Of a stretch of 23,134 bases of DNA, positions 6,256 through 13,752 are shown one piece after another. Under the pieces are notes generated by a model. The model saw only the letters and a list, made by a program, of their open reading frames with translations, did not search any database and was not told the DNA's origin. Origin of the DNA: JBCBKZ01 sp039026975 (GTDB taxonomy: Bacteria > Bacteroidota > Bacteroidia > J057); contig JBCCLI010000059.1 in NCBI GenBank assembly GCA_039026975.1, positions 1 to 23,134 of the forward strand. The letters are read 5' to 3'. The position numbers were made by a program, and so were the translations under genes. Positions within the stretch are counted from its first letter, which is position 1, and each line of letters starts with the position of its first letter.

Positions 6256-6738
6256 ATGGAAAAAATAAGCATACTGGGATTTGGTAATCCTGTAAGAGAA
6301 GATGATGGCGTAGGGATTTACGTCATAGAACAGCTAAAAAAACAAGTCCAGCATGAAGACATCCATATCCTGGATATGGGAACTTCTGCCTTTGAGGTTT
6401 TATTCCAACTAAAAGGGAGAGACAGAATCATCTTAGTGGATGCTGTTCTAAACACCGGAGAGGAAGTAGGGACACTCTACAAGCTACCTGCTTCTGAAAT
6501 AGAAGGGGCTATCAAGGAGGACCCACTGGTTTTTCTCCATAGTCTCAAGTGGGACCAGGCTCTTAGTTATGCCAAAAAGATTTTGCTGGAGGAGTATCCG
6601 GCCCATATCGATGTGTACCTGATAGCTATTGACAGTACCCGATTTAATACTGAGATGACGGCTGAGGCCATAGCTGGTGGGGATAAGCTGGTAGAGATTA
6701 TTCTCAAGGAGTTACCTACAAAAACACTAGCAGGCTAA
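6256..6738 (+). CDS. hupD: [NiFe] hydrogenase maturation endopeptidase (HupD/HupW type)
   Basis: This 160-residue protease of the HyaD/HybD/HupW family removes the C-terminal 15 residues of the large subunit after nickel insertion. The signature 'ILGFGNPVREDDGVG' (residues 6-20) gives the first acidic Ni-sensing residue (Asp16 or Asp17). 'ILVDAV' supplies Asp62, and 'LHSLKW' supplies His95, matching the Glu/Asp/His trio known from HybD. In cyanobacteria with group 2a HupSL the dedicated enzyme is called HupW, so that name would suit equally. Its start lies 12 bases after a strong hairpin and has no Shine-Dalgarno sequence, which fits lower expression than the structural subunits. The next gene follows after 1 base. 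Confidence 0.93.
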   Translation: MEKISILGFGNPVREDDGVGIYVIEQLKKQVQHEDIHILDMGTSAFEVLFQLKGRDRIILVDAVLNTGEEVGTLYKLPASEIEGAIKEDPLVFLHSLKWDQALSYAKKILLEEYPAHIDVYLIAIDSTRFNTEMTAEAIAGGDKLVEIILKELPTKTLAG

Positions 6739-6739
6739 T

Positions 6740-7108
6740 ATGATTATTCCTCCTACACACTTAGCTAAGCAGCCGAAAAAAGACCGTGAAAACCGAGAGG
6801 TATTCATAGAAGGGAGCCACCTAATCATAGCTGCTAAGGTGGTCCAGCAAGTCTTCAAGGAGGAAGAAAATACATTTCTAGCTTTCTACCCTGAGAAAAA
6901 ATTGATGCTGCTAAGTCCAGTCTCTAACGGGTTTTTCAAAAAAATGCATGATAGTACCCAGCATATGCTAAAGCTGAAGAGCCTCCAAGGGGATAGGTCA
7001 CTGGCTTTGCATGAGTTGCTCATTGATCATGAGCTTGATATACCTTCAAGTGCTTTGGGATACGAGATAAGAGAACAATCCAATATTTTGAAGATTTTTT
7101 TACCCTGA
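6740..7108 (+). CDS. Hypothetical hydrogenase-operon protein, 122 aa
   Basis: I do not recognise this protein. It is 122 residues, cytoplasmic by appearance, with no Cys residues and no signal peptide or membrane span. Two strand-rich parts ('HLIIAAKVVQ', then 'FLAFYPEKKLMLLSP', about residues 27-60) are followed by a helix-rich segment and a closing 'GYEIREQSNILKIFLP'. The repeated strand pattern with a small-molecule- or peptide-binding look could suit a dimeric beta-barrel, but this is speculation. It starts 1 base after the protease gene and ends 1 base before the next gene, so it is surely in the hydrogenase operon. A role in maturation, assembly or electron transfer is possible from context only. 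Confidence 0.75.
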   Translation: MIIPPTHLAKQPKKDRENREVFIEGSHLIIAAKVVQQVFKEEENTFLAFYPEKKLMLLSPVSNGFFKKMHDSTQHMLKLKSLQGDRSLALHELLIDHELDIPSSALGYEIREQSNILKIFLP

Positions 7109-7109
7109 A

Positions 7110-7433
7110 ATGGACATAGATCCAGGCTTGCGTTCACTTCCCTTACCTGAAAAAAAAGGCAAGGAAACTGACTTGTTTTTCTTACGTGATGAGAAATGGA
7201 TTCAGGATTCTGAGGTTATCTATCAGATTAGAGAGAAAAAAGGAAGATGGCATGTAAGTATGCTATTCTTCTCTATTTACGCACCTATGCGAATTATCAT
7301 CAGAGAAATAGACCACTACCATTCACAAAAAAAAGCAGAAAGATTTGCCTCCATCTTTCAGAGGGGGATTCGAAAAGATGCAAGAGGTACTTTAAAAAGG
7401 AAAGACTATGCTTACTATATTTGCCAAAACTGA
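7110..7433 (+). CDS. Small unknown protein, paralogue of the 2377-2730 product
   Basis: This 107-residue protein is the second member of the family described for 2377-2730, with 35 of 97 aligned residues identical and no gaps. The conserved core is Trp30-x-'QDS', Gly45-x-Trp47-x-Val49, Pro59, Arg65, 'KKAE' (74-77), 'KD' and 'RGTL' (92-95), then Cys105 and Asn107. It is basic near the C-terminus. It starts 1 base after the 122-aa gene and overlaps the TPR gene by 26 bases, which suggests translational coupling. One copy travels with the TetR genes and one with the hydrogenase genes, so the family may link the two. No biochemical role can be assigned. Confidence 0.8.
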   Translation: MDIDPGLRSLPLPEKKGKETDLFFLRDEKWIQDSEVIYQIREKKGRWHVSMLFFSIYAPMRIIIREIDHYHSQKKAERFASIFQRGIRKDARGTLKRKDYAYYICQN

Positions 7434-8910
7434 GGATATCCCTCAGGTAGAAAAGATTATCCAGCAGGAAGACAGGCTACATGAACTTATTACCATTCAG
7501 GAAGGAGGGATGGGATCTTCACATCCAGAGCTGTACCTGAAGATTGCAGAAGGAATTATTAAGGTACCACTGCCATGGAATTATGTGACACCTCCTTATC
7601 TATTCCCTGAAGACATACCACTTACAGATACGTATTTATTGGGCTTGATTTTTCACTTCCTGGAAAATGATAAAAAATCATGGGAGTATCTAAACGGAAC
7701 TCCCCTTTATCAAGAAGTAGAAAAGGTCAATAAGCTTAAATTTGGGATTTCTTTTTCTCCTGAGAATACACACCCTGTAACGTTTAGAGAATTCCATAAT
7801 GAAGCTGTTATCCACCACTATGGGCTCTTTTCTCCTCCTAACGGTAAGATCAGCGCAGAATCCTTATATGAGCAAGCTCTCAGCTTAACTGAGGACCATG
7901 AGTTAGCTGCTTTTAGCAGTAGAGAACTCGCTACTCGCTACCTGGACCAAAACCTTCCTTTCAAGGCTGAGCCTATTCTGATAAGGGCGCTGAGCCGCCC
8001 CCTTTCTCCAGTGAGTGAGCATGCCTTAAAACTGGTACTCATTAAAATATGGATGCAAAAGTTGGTGGTTCCTTATCAGCATAATCAGGTAGAAAAAATC
8101 AAAAAGACCTTATGGGAAGTCCTTACCTTCCTTGAAACTCAGGAGGATTCCATTCAGGCAGCTATGCTGCTCATGGATGCGGCGCATATAGCCAATATAT
8201 CCAAAAGCTATTCTGAATCTCTGGGATACCTTAAACAGGCAGTCGCCATCTTTGAGGAGGAAGGCCTAACTGAAATGGCAGGTTCTGCCTACCTGAAGAA
8301 AGGAACCTTACTTTACACCTGGGCCCAGGATGGAAATCCCCAGTTTTATAAGGCTGCCGTCGAGAGCTATCAGCTGGCGCTTAAAGCTTTCCCAAAGGAA
8401 GATAGGCCGGATGTCTTTGCAGATATTCACCATAAGCTGGCAGTAGTATATGCGGAAATGCCTGCCGATCCCAAGAGGAAAGGGATTTGGGCTGGGGTCA
8501 GCTCTGCCTCTTTCCAGGAAGCTCTTTCCTATTACACTAAGGAAAACTTTCCATATGAATATGGGAGTATCTGTAATAATTTTGGTAATGCCCTTACTAA
8601 GTTTCCTTCGGCAGTCCACTCTGATAACCATGAGAAGGCCATTTACTTCTACCAGGAGGCCCTTTCCGTACGTAACAGAGCGTATCCCTATGAGCGTGCC
8701 ATAAGTCTGCTAAACTTTTTAGAAGCTAGCTGGCGCGTAGGAAACGCCCCGGAGACCTTTAATGAAGCCAGGTATCTTGATATGGTAGAAAAGGCATGGG
8801 AGGTCAAGAAATTAGTAAAGGATAAAGCTTTATTAGTGGAAGCTGAAACACATCTAGATAATTTATACAGACTCAAACAGCTAGTTACTAAAGAATCAGC
8901 CAATGCATGA
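7408..8910 (+). CDS. TPR-repeat protein of the hydrogenase operon
   Basis: This 500-residue cytoplasmic protein is built mostly of helical hairpins. The N-terminal ~150 residues ('ELYLKIAEGIIKVPLPWNYV', 'FHNEAVIHHYGLF') do not look like repeats and may be a separate domain. From about residue 150 there are several TPR-like units, clearest around 'SESLGYLKQAVAIFEEEG' (~270), 'YKAAVESYQLALKAFP' (~315), 'FADIHHKLAVVYAEM' (~340) and 'NHEKAIYFYQEALSV' (~410). TPRs bind partner proteins, so it may be an assembly scaffold or adaptor for the hydrogenase. The start overlaps the preceding gene by 26 bases; the next in-frame Met is residue 34, which would remove a well-formed N-terminus. It overlaps hypA by 8 bases at the other end. 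Confidence 0.85.
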   Translation: MLTIFAKTEDIPQVEKIIQQEDRLHELITIQEGGMGSSHPELYLKIAEGIIKVPLPWNYVTPPYLFPEDIPLTDTYLLGLIFHFLENDKKSWEYLNGTPLYQEVEKVNKLKFGISFSPENTHPVTFREFHNEAVIHHYGLFSPPNGKISAESLYEQALSLTEDHELAAFSSRELATRYLDQNLPFKAEPILIRALSRPLSPVSEHALKLVLIKIWMQKLVVPYQHNQVEKIKKTLWEVLTFLETQEDSIQAAMLLMDAAHIANISKSYSESLGYLKQAVAIFEEEGLTEMAGSAYLKKGTLLYTWAQDGNPQFYKAAVESYQLALKAFPKEDRPDVFADIHHKLAVVYAEMPADPKRKGIWAGVSSASFQEALSYYTKENFPYEYGSICNNFGNALTKFPSAVHSDNHEKAIYFYQEALSVRNRAYPYERAISLLNFLEASWRVGNAPETFNEARYLDMVEKAWEVKKLVKDKALLVEAETHLDNLYRLKQLVTKESANA

Positions 8911-9259
8911 GCTATCACTGGTCAGGAGCATCTTTTCTACCCTGGAAGAAACACTTGAGGTAGAAGAGATGAAGAAGGTAACTAGAGTAGACCTTAAAAT
9001 AGGTAAGCTAGCTAATGTAGAACCTATTCTCCTACAAAACGCTTTCAAGGCCTTCCAGGAATCCCACCTGGAATACAAGCAGGTTCAGCTTGAAACAATG
9101 ATGGTGGACATTGTGGTCCATTGTCATAGTTGCGAGGAGGACTCTAAGGTGGAACAGTATAAGTTTATGTGTAAGAAATGTGGTACCCCCACTACCCACA
9201 TCATCAGCGGGGAGGAACTCCTGATTCACCAGATTCATTTTGACCCTGTACACAGTTAA
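8903..9259 (+). CDS. hypA: Hydrogenase nickel-insertion protein HypA
   Basis: This 118-residue metallochaperone delivers nickel to the large-subunit precursor together with HypB. The N-terminus 'MHELSL' provides the Ni ligands (Met1, His2, with Glu3). The zinc site is formed by two CxxC pairs, Cys74/Cys77 ('CHSC') and Cys90/Cys93 ('CKKC'). Length is normal for the family. The ATG overlaps the last 8 bases of the TPR gene. HypA is the only Hyp protein in the window; HypB, C, D, E and F must be encoded elsewhere for the enzyme to be active. It is the last gene of the hydrogenase operon and is followed by a terminator. Confidence 0.96.
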   Translation: MHELSLVRSIFSTLEETLEVEEMKKVTRVDLKIGKLANVEPILLQNAFKAFQESHLEYKQVQLETMMVDIVVHCHSCEEDSKVEQYKFMCKKCGTPTTHIISGEELLIHQIHFDPVHS

Positions 9260-9274
9260 CCTATACCCAAAGAA

Positions 9275-9310
9275 ATAGGCCCACTGATCTCTCAATGGGC
9301 CTATATTTTT
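9275..9310 (+). terminator. Bidirectional terminator after hypA
   Basis: ATAGGCCCA (9275-9283) pairs perfectly with TGGGCCTAT (9296-9304) around a 12-base loop and is followed by a T-rich run at 9305-9310. On the - strand the stem is followed by TTCTTT, so it can also end the convergent gene at 9331-9957. Its place between two convergent genes supports the call. Confidence 0.8.
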
Positions 9311-9330
9311 ATGATGTTGGATGTACTATC

Positions 9331-9957
9331 CTAGTGCTTCCATTTGATATTACAGCCGTTAGCTGCTGTCTTTTGAGTGGTAGGAGCTTCTCCTTTTAAG
9401 GCACTAGCTATAGCTAGATCTAGGTACTTCTCCTTGGCCATAGTAGCATCTAATGGATTATCATCTACTTTTCCCATGTATATCAGGTCAAATTTTGTCT
9501 GACCAGACTCTGACCTCTTTTTAGTAAGTACAAATGCTTCAGGATTCTTGGTGGCGCCTAATGCTTTTGCAGCTCCCTGATCCTCATCCTTTACATATGG
9601 AAAAGGGAATGGAGACTGAGCAGAAATTCTGGCTAGTGCATCACTGGTACTGACAGATGCATCATTACTATTGACTGCTAGAAAAGTAACACCTCTTTTA
9701 TTGTATTTCTGGTAGAGGGAGGAAAGGCGGCTTTCATACTTCCCGGCCCATGAACAATGTGAACTAGTCACTATAATGACTGCCACTTTACTGTTATCAG
9801 TTAATTTTGACAAACTCACTTTATTACCATTTCCAGCAGTAAATGTGAGATCAGAAACCGTTTTCAAATTCTGTGCAGACAAGAATACTGGTAAACTGAT
9901 CAGCATCAGTAATCCCAGAAATTGTCTGTAAGATTGATGAATCGTTTTCATATTCAT
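9331..9957 (-). CDS. Exported thioredoxin-fold peroxiredoxin-like protein (PRX_like1 type)
   Basis: This 208-residue protein has a signal peptide at about residues 1-28 ending 'VFLSAQ', so it is likely periplasmic. A redoxin domain follows. The line 'SSHCSWAGKYESRL' holds the probable peroxidatic Cys68, and 'GVTFLAVNSNDA', 'FPFPYVKDEDQGAAKALGA' and the final 'GCNIKWK' (Cys202) match the PRX_like1 group of the AhpC/TSA superfamily. Cys68 and Cys202 are the only cysteines in the mature protein, so Cys202 could resolve the disulfide. The usual Pro after the first Cys is Ser here. A second in-frame Met lies at residue 3; both precede the signal peptide. It is a monocistronic gene convergent with the hydrogenase operon. 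Substrate is unknown. Confidence 0.85.
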   Translation of the reverse strand: MNMKTIHQSYRQFLGLLMLISLPVFLSAQNLKTVSDLTFTAGNGNKVSLSKLTDNSKVAVIIVTSSHCSWAGKYESRLSSLYQKYNKRGVTFLAVNSNDASVSTSDALARISAQSPFPFPYVKDEDQGAAKALGATKNPEAFVLTKKRSESGQTKFDLIYMGKVDDNPLDATMAKEKYLDLAIASALKGEAPTTQKTAANGCNIKWKH

Positions 9958-10369
9958 TGTTAGTTGCGAAGTTCCTCTTAGAGAATCCTCTGATTTACCT
10001 AATGTCTGTATTCACTATCAACATCAGATGCTAGATCTATTCCAGGCACATGACAATCGTTTTTTACTAAAGGGCAAATTCCCTATTACTGCCTTGTAAT
10101 TTTGATCTACCCTACCTTCTACGACATCCTATATAAAATGATGCAGAAAACAGGTATTAACTACTAATTCAAAAAGCCTGCCAGAGTCAAGAGGCTCTGT
10201 TTAGCTACTATCCTATAGATACATAATTTCAAGTAAAGTCACTACCCTACTAGGCTTATTGTGAGACATTAAGCTGCAAATAGGATGAAAGAAATAAACA
10301 GGATAATGTAGAGATCAGGGATACTCATTTACCGCAGTGGGAAAAAGTACCCCAATATGAGAAGAAGTC
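9958..10369. other. Gene-free stretch between two - strand genes
   Basis: No open frame with a credible start or codon pattern was found on either strand. It contains the presumed promoter of the peroxiredoxin-like gene near the left end, which I cannot pinpoint, and one weak hairpin at 10175-10196. Otherwise nothing recognisable. Confidence 0.6.
10170..10196 (-). terminator. Weak possible terminator after the phosphopantetheinyl transferase gene
   Basis: On the - strand AGCCT (10196-10192) can pair with AGGCT (10179-10175) around a 12-base loop and is followed by a run of Ts. The stem is only 5 bp and lies about 175 bases past the stop codon of the 10370-11047 gene, so confidence is low. 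Confidence 0.3.
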
Positions 10370-11047
10370 TTAGGAAGCTAATACAGGTTTCAGGCAGTCT
10401 ATGGTGTAGGTAAGTAAAAAGTCCCCCCGGAAGGCATAATAAATATCATACTCTTTTAGGTCGTTCCCCGTGTCTACTTTTCCCTTAAGTAACCCCCTGG
10501 CTCCAAGAGAAAACTCATCTAACTGGAAAGAGATATGTTCCCTAAAAGAAACTCCCTTTTTCCCATATACCTTGTATAAGGTCTCCTTGGCACTCCAGAG
10601 GAGAATAAAATAATTGAAATCGGGATTAGCTTCAAATCTGCTAATTTCTAGGGGATTCATGAAGAGCCTTCTGGTCTCCATATTGCGTTTTCTTTTCAAA
10701 TACTCCATATCTATCCCCACTTCAAAGTCTGGGGAAGCAATGGCTGCAGAGTACTTGCCAGAATGTGTGTAAGATATATTATAAGCTCTATTGGAGAGAT
10801 AAGGCTTACCCGTGTCGGAATTCATGGACTGAACCCGATCTGTGTATCCGATTTTTAGGATTTCCTTCATCACTAGTCTACTGGATAACCATTCTAATCT
10901 TTTCTTAGGATGGGTTATTCTTTCCAGTCTACTCCACTCATGCTCATACATCTTGAGCTTGGTGAGAAAAAACATCTCATCTTCACAAACCTCCCAAATA
11001 CCAACAAGGACACCGTCTATCGTTGAATCAAATTCAATAAATGGCAT
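10370..11047 (-). CDS. 4'-phosphopantetheinyl transferase (Sfp/AcpT superfamily)
   Basis: This 225-residue enzyme moves the 4'-phosphopantetheine arm of CoA to a Ser of an acyl- or peptidyl-carrier protein. The Mg2+ and CoA motifs are present: 'VGIDMEYL' (Asp113 and Glu115) and 'WSAKETLYKVYGKKG' (Glu155, Lys159), with the upstream 'KPYLSN' and 'ISYTHSGKYSA' (His95) block. The length and motif spacing fit the Sfp/Gsp-like branch rather than the short AcpS. No fatty acid, polyketide or NRPS gene is nearby, so the carrier protein is unknown. In many Bacteroidota this type serves general carrier proteins. It stands alone, divergently placed from the YcjF-like gene. Confidence 0.9.
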   Translation of the reverse strand: MPFIEFDSTIDGVLVGIWEVCEDEMFFLTKLKMYEHEWSRLERITHPKKRLEWLSSRLVMKEILKIGYTDRVQSMNSDTGKPYLSNRAYNISYTHSGKYSAAIASPDFEVGIDMEYLKRKRNMETRRLFMNPLEISRFEANPDFNYFILLWSAKETLYKVYGKKGVSFREHISFQLDEFSLGARGLLKGKVDTGNDLKEYDIYYAFRGDFLLTYTIDCLKPVLAS

Positions 11048-11368
11048 AAACGCGCTATAAAAAATGAAATGCTAATGGTACCCCGTTTACTTGTGTTAAC
11101 TAAAGTTACAATAACTTAATGCTGAATTCAATGAAAGTGGAGAAAAATATTACGCATATTCAAAAAAAGGTTTTTCAGCTAAAAAGGGGTACTCTTTCTC
11201 AAATAAAATTAAGCTAATATACTGATAAAGAGAATATTAAGACTTATCAATTCCTCTAAACATTTATCGGATGTATCAGGTTAGATATATGCATTTCAGA
11301 ATATGTCACCTCTCAGTAACTAAAAGTTCTCATTTACGAACACTTGTTTATAGCCTTTTCTGATCATC
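11048..11368. other. Divergent intergenic region, AT-rich
   Basis: This 321-bp gap lies between the divergent transferase and YcjF-like genes and should hold both promoters, but I could not place either with confidence. One inverted repeat, GTACCCC (11078-11084) and GGGGTAC (11186-11192), spans about 100 bases. No open frame looks coding. Confidence 0.55.
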
Positions 11369-11884
11369 ATGGATAAAAAAGATACAGCTAATCATATCAT
11401 CAAAAAGCACGTCCTTTTTGCAATGGGGTCATCCCTCATCCCTGTTCCAGTGGTAGACATAGTAGCCGTTACCAGTATCCAGCTTGATATGATCAAACAG
11501 CTGGCTGTTCTCTATGACCTGGACTTTAGGGGCTCTATGGGGAAATCTACTTTGATGGCCCTGGCAGGAAACAGCCTTTCCAGAATAGGGGCTTCTGCCC
11601 TAAAAGGAATCCCCCTCATAGGAACACTCATAGGAGGTGTGACCATGTCTGTATTGGCAGGCTCTTCCACACTAGCTGTAGGAGAAGTTATGACTAAACA
11701 CTTCGAAGAAGGTGGAAACTTCACTGACTTCAAATCCAGTGACTGGCGGGAATACTATGAAGAAAGGTATGAACAAGCCAAAAAAGTAGTGGAAAGATGG
11801 AAGCAGGAACAAACCGTCAAACACTCCCCTGAGCCAAGAGAAGTCATAGATATAGAAATCCAAGAAGACCAGGAAGAAAAGTAA
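11369..11884 (+). CDS. YcjF/DUF697-family membrane-associated protein
   Basis: This is a 171-residue protein of the DUF697 (YcjF) type. Two Gly/Ala-rich hydrophobic stretches, at about residues 14-42 ('VLFAMGSSLIPVPVVDIVAV') and 75-108 ('ALKGIPLIGTLIGGVTMSVL'), could insert in the membrane as hairpins. The line 'SIQLDMIKQLAVLYDLDFRG' between them is the family's usual conserved helix. The C-terminal 50 residues are charged and likely helical, ending in a very acidic tail. DUF697 domains are often joined to or placed near dynamin-like GTPases, but none is in this window. Function is not known. It appears to be transcribed alone. Confidence 0.82.
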   Translation: MDKKDTANHIIKKHVLFAMGSSLIPVPVVDIVAVTSIQLDMIKQLAVLYDLDFRGSMGKSTLMALAGNSLSRIGASALKGIPLIGTLIGGVTMSVLAGSSTLAVGEVMTKHFEEGGNFTDFKSSDWREYYEERYEQAKKVVERWKQEQTVKHSPEPREVIDIEIQEDQEEK

Positions 11885-11937
11885 TCCCCTTACATATAGT
11901 ATTTTCCTAATATTCTTGCGCTCGTCCCCAGCTTTTG

Positions 11938-11969
11938 TTTGGAATAATTCTAAATAATATATACACTTG
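11938..11969 (+). promoter_or_regulatory. Candidate Bacteroidota promoter for the response regulator gene
   Basis: TTTG (11938-11941) and TACACTTG (11962-11969) are separated by 20 bases, matching the Bacteroidota -33 TTTG / -7 TAnnTTTG pattern with one mismatch in the -7 box. The start codon is 48 bases downstream, a reasonable leader length. Confidence 0.55.
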
Positions 11970-12016
11970 TATGTTGTAGACTGTGTAAAGAATCTGATTC
12001 AGTTAGAATTACCAAC

Positions 12017-12694
12017 ATGAATCCTACGATCAATCTTCTAATAGCTGATACCCAATTATTGATGAGAATGGGCCTTAAGATGCTCTTAGCAGAAAAGCCG
12101 TATGTCAATGTAGTGGGGGAAGCTACTTACACAGACGAAATGTTAAAGATGTATGGTGATCACCATCCTGATGTAGTCACCCTGGATTATGGACAAGCGC
12201 CCTATTTAGAAAGTACCTCCATCACCCGTTTAAGAGAGCGTTACCCGGACGCCAAAGTGCTTGTAATTACTTCCTCACTAGGAAGAAATTCCGTTATGCA
12301 TGCATTGGGAGAAGGAGTTATTGGGTTTCTAACTAAGTCCTGTGATGAAGATGAAGTCATGAGTGCCATAAAAGCAGTAGCCAAAGGAGATAAGTTCTAC
12401 TGTAGCAAGGTACTAGATATCATCATGGATAGAAGTACCCCAGAGCCTAAGTTATCTGGAGCCTTTGAGGGAATCACCCCTTGTGATCCTGTCCAGCTAA
12501 CCAAGAGAGAAATAGATATAGTAAGGCTAATGGCCCAGGGAAGTAGTGCGCAAGACATAGCAGAAACTCTCTGCCTAAGCGTGCATACGGTATATACTCA
12601 TAGAAAGAATATCATGAGGAAGCTGGATGTCACCTCAGCAGCAGAAGTTATTCTCTACGCCATAAACTCCGGCATAGTATCTCCTGTAAACTAA
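12017..12694 (+). CDS. NarL/FixJ-family two-component response regulator
   Basis: This is a 225-residue DNA-binding response regulator. The receiver domain (about 5-122) has the phospho-acceptor Asp57 ('PDVVTLDYGQ'), the switch Thr86/Ser ('VLVITSS') and the conserved Lys108 ('GFLTKS'). The acidic pocket shows only Asp11, preceded by Ala, and the usual 'MP' after Asp57 is replaced by 'GQ', so the phosphorylation site is a little atypical. A LuxR-type helix-turn-helix follows at about 160-215 ('LTKREIDIVRLMAQGSSAQD', 'LSVHTVYTHRKNIMRKLDV'). No histidine kinase is in the window, so it is an orphan here and the partner is unknown. Its leader contains a good promoter candidate. Confidence 0.92.
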   Translation: MNPTINLLIADTQLLMRMGLKMLLAEKPYVNVVGEATYTDEMLKMYGDHHPDVVTLDYGQAPYLESTSITRLRERYPDAKVLVITSSLGRNSVMHALGEGVIGFLTKSCDEDEVMSAIKAVAKGDKFYCSKVLDIIMDRSTPEPKLSGAFEGITPCDPVQLTKREIDIVRLMAQGSSAQDIAETLCLSVHTVYTHRKNIMRKLDVTSAAEVILYAINSGIVSPVN

Positions 12695-13225
12695 TCCTCC
12701 TCTCCTCCTCTTTCTATCTCACTAATCTATGAATTCTTAAGATTTTCATTCCCAAGCCTCTATATGGTTGGGAGTTAATTATACCCCATCTACAAGGACA
12801 TTGGAGAACTCCAGTGTACCAGCTTGAGTTTCAGAAAAACTATCTGGTAAAAAGTACGTATGATCCAAAGCTGTTAGTTTTACCCGTAATTCTCAACTTG
12901 GAAAAAAGTATCTCCCGCGGAAGGCGACGTGGCACTATTGGTTGATTATCAAAATATTAACTCATGCGAGGTAGATAATACTTAAACCAGAAATTGCTGT
13001 TGGTTTTACTATCTCCTACTGTAGGGAGCTGATAAACCTTTCGATAATAGGTAAGCAATGCTGTAGATAAAGGAAAAGTAGTATGTCCTGATTGAGGATA
13101 AAATGGGCAGAAGGGATGAATCACTAGTTAGCAAGGGTTCTCTATACCTGACACCAAGATAGGTCTGCTATGTGAAACTCACCGTAGCAATGAAATAAAA
13201 CTTAATGATCTTAATGATATGGCTA
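12695..13225. other. 531-bp gene-free stretch
   Basis: No frame on the + strand runs more than about 20 codons from an ATG, and I saw no convincing gene on the other strand. It begins with a polypyrimidine tract (12695-12720) and contains a short palindrome at 12798-12817 (9-bp arms with one wobble, 2-base centre). It has no T-run that would make the palindrome a clear terminator. The region may hold decayed sequence or an unrecognised RNA. Confidence 0.55.
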
Positions 13226-13564
13226 TTAAGCTAAAGCATCATGGGAGGAGCTTACTCCTGTCTCTTTAAGTAAGCATTTGAAAGCGTACTCAGCCAATCC
13301 TTCTTCTATAAGCTCTATCAATTCAGTGATTTCATAATAGTTGAAAAACAGCTTGAGTGGAAAACTTGAGAAGCCTATTTCGAACCTTTTCTCAAGGGGG
13401 TAAGATAAGCCATCAGTTAGGTCAACCGTACTTAAGTACGTATGAAGTTTACGCAAACTTCTAGGTGTAAATGAGAGGGAGAAATTTTGAAAGTGCAGGG
13501 TGAGCTTATTGCCTGATTGCGAAGACTGTAGAGATCCAGATGAAGTTTCAAACAGTGATGGCAT
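13226..13564 (-). CDS. Small hypothetical protein, 112 aa
   Basis: This is a 112-residue cytoplasmic protein without Cys motifs near the N-terminus. After a Ser-rich start (about 1-20) comes 'LTLHFQNFSLSFTPRSLRKL', a helix 'HTYLSTVDLTDGL', two beta-rich stretches ('RFEIGFSSFPLKLFFNYYEI') and a final helix with several Glu. The pattern resembles small uncharacterised Bacteroidota proteins that I associate with the DUF6686 type, but that link is weak. It is alone, with a palindrome just upstream of its start at 13573-13591. A weak AT-rich hairpin (13210-13215 with 13225-13230) overlaps its stop codon. It may be a small regulator; function unknown. Confidence 0.65.
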   Translation of the reverse strand: MPSLFETSSGSLQSSQSGNKLTLHFQNFSLSFTPRSLRKLHTYLSTVDLTDGLSYPLEKRFEIGFSSFPLKLFFNYYEITELIELIEEGLAEYAFKCLLKETGVSSSHDALA

Positions 13565-13572
13565 AAAGAATT

Positions 13573-13591
13573 ATTTAGACTAAATCTAAAT
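13573..13591. promoter_or_regulatory. 7-5-7 palindrome upstream of the 13226-13564 gene
   Basis: ATTTAGA (13573-13579) and TCTAAAT (13585-13591) are exact reverse complements, 9 bases upstream of the start codon of the - strand gene. Another ATTTAGA lies near 13607. The half-site is the same as in the palindrome before hupS, with different spacing. A binding site is possible; in AT-rich DNA chance is also plausible. Confidence 0.35.
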
Positions 13592-13752
13592 TCAAATTAA
13601 GGATTTATTTAGACAGATTCCAAATGTTTATTATCCGTACTTGCGAAGGAACAAATTAGATGAGAAGCGGGTTTTGAATAATGAATCTGCGTACGTAAAG
13701 ACCAAAAAATACCATTTTTCAGTAATTATTAATTCACAAAGTTTATAAACCT

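Noticed and set aside
7247..7450. A 67-codon frame inside the 107-aa gene (+).
   Set aside because: The other frame is supported by a gap-free paralogue, so this one is a shadow.
8308..8631. A 107-codon antisense frame within the TPR gene.
   Set aside because: The sense frame shows clear TPR units; the antisense product has no recognisable pattern.
11078..11192. Inverted repeat GTACCCC / GGGGTAC flanking 101 bases.
   Set aside because: The arms are only 7 bp, the distance is long and no element lies between them; probably chance.
12798..12817. Terminator for the response regulator gene.
   Set aside because: The palindrome is over 100 bases past the stop, has a 2-base centre and no T-run.
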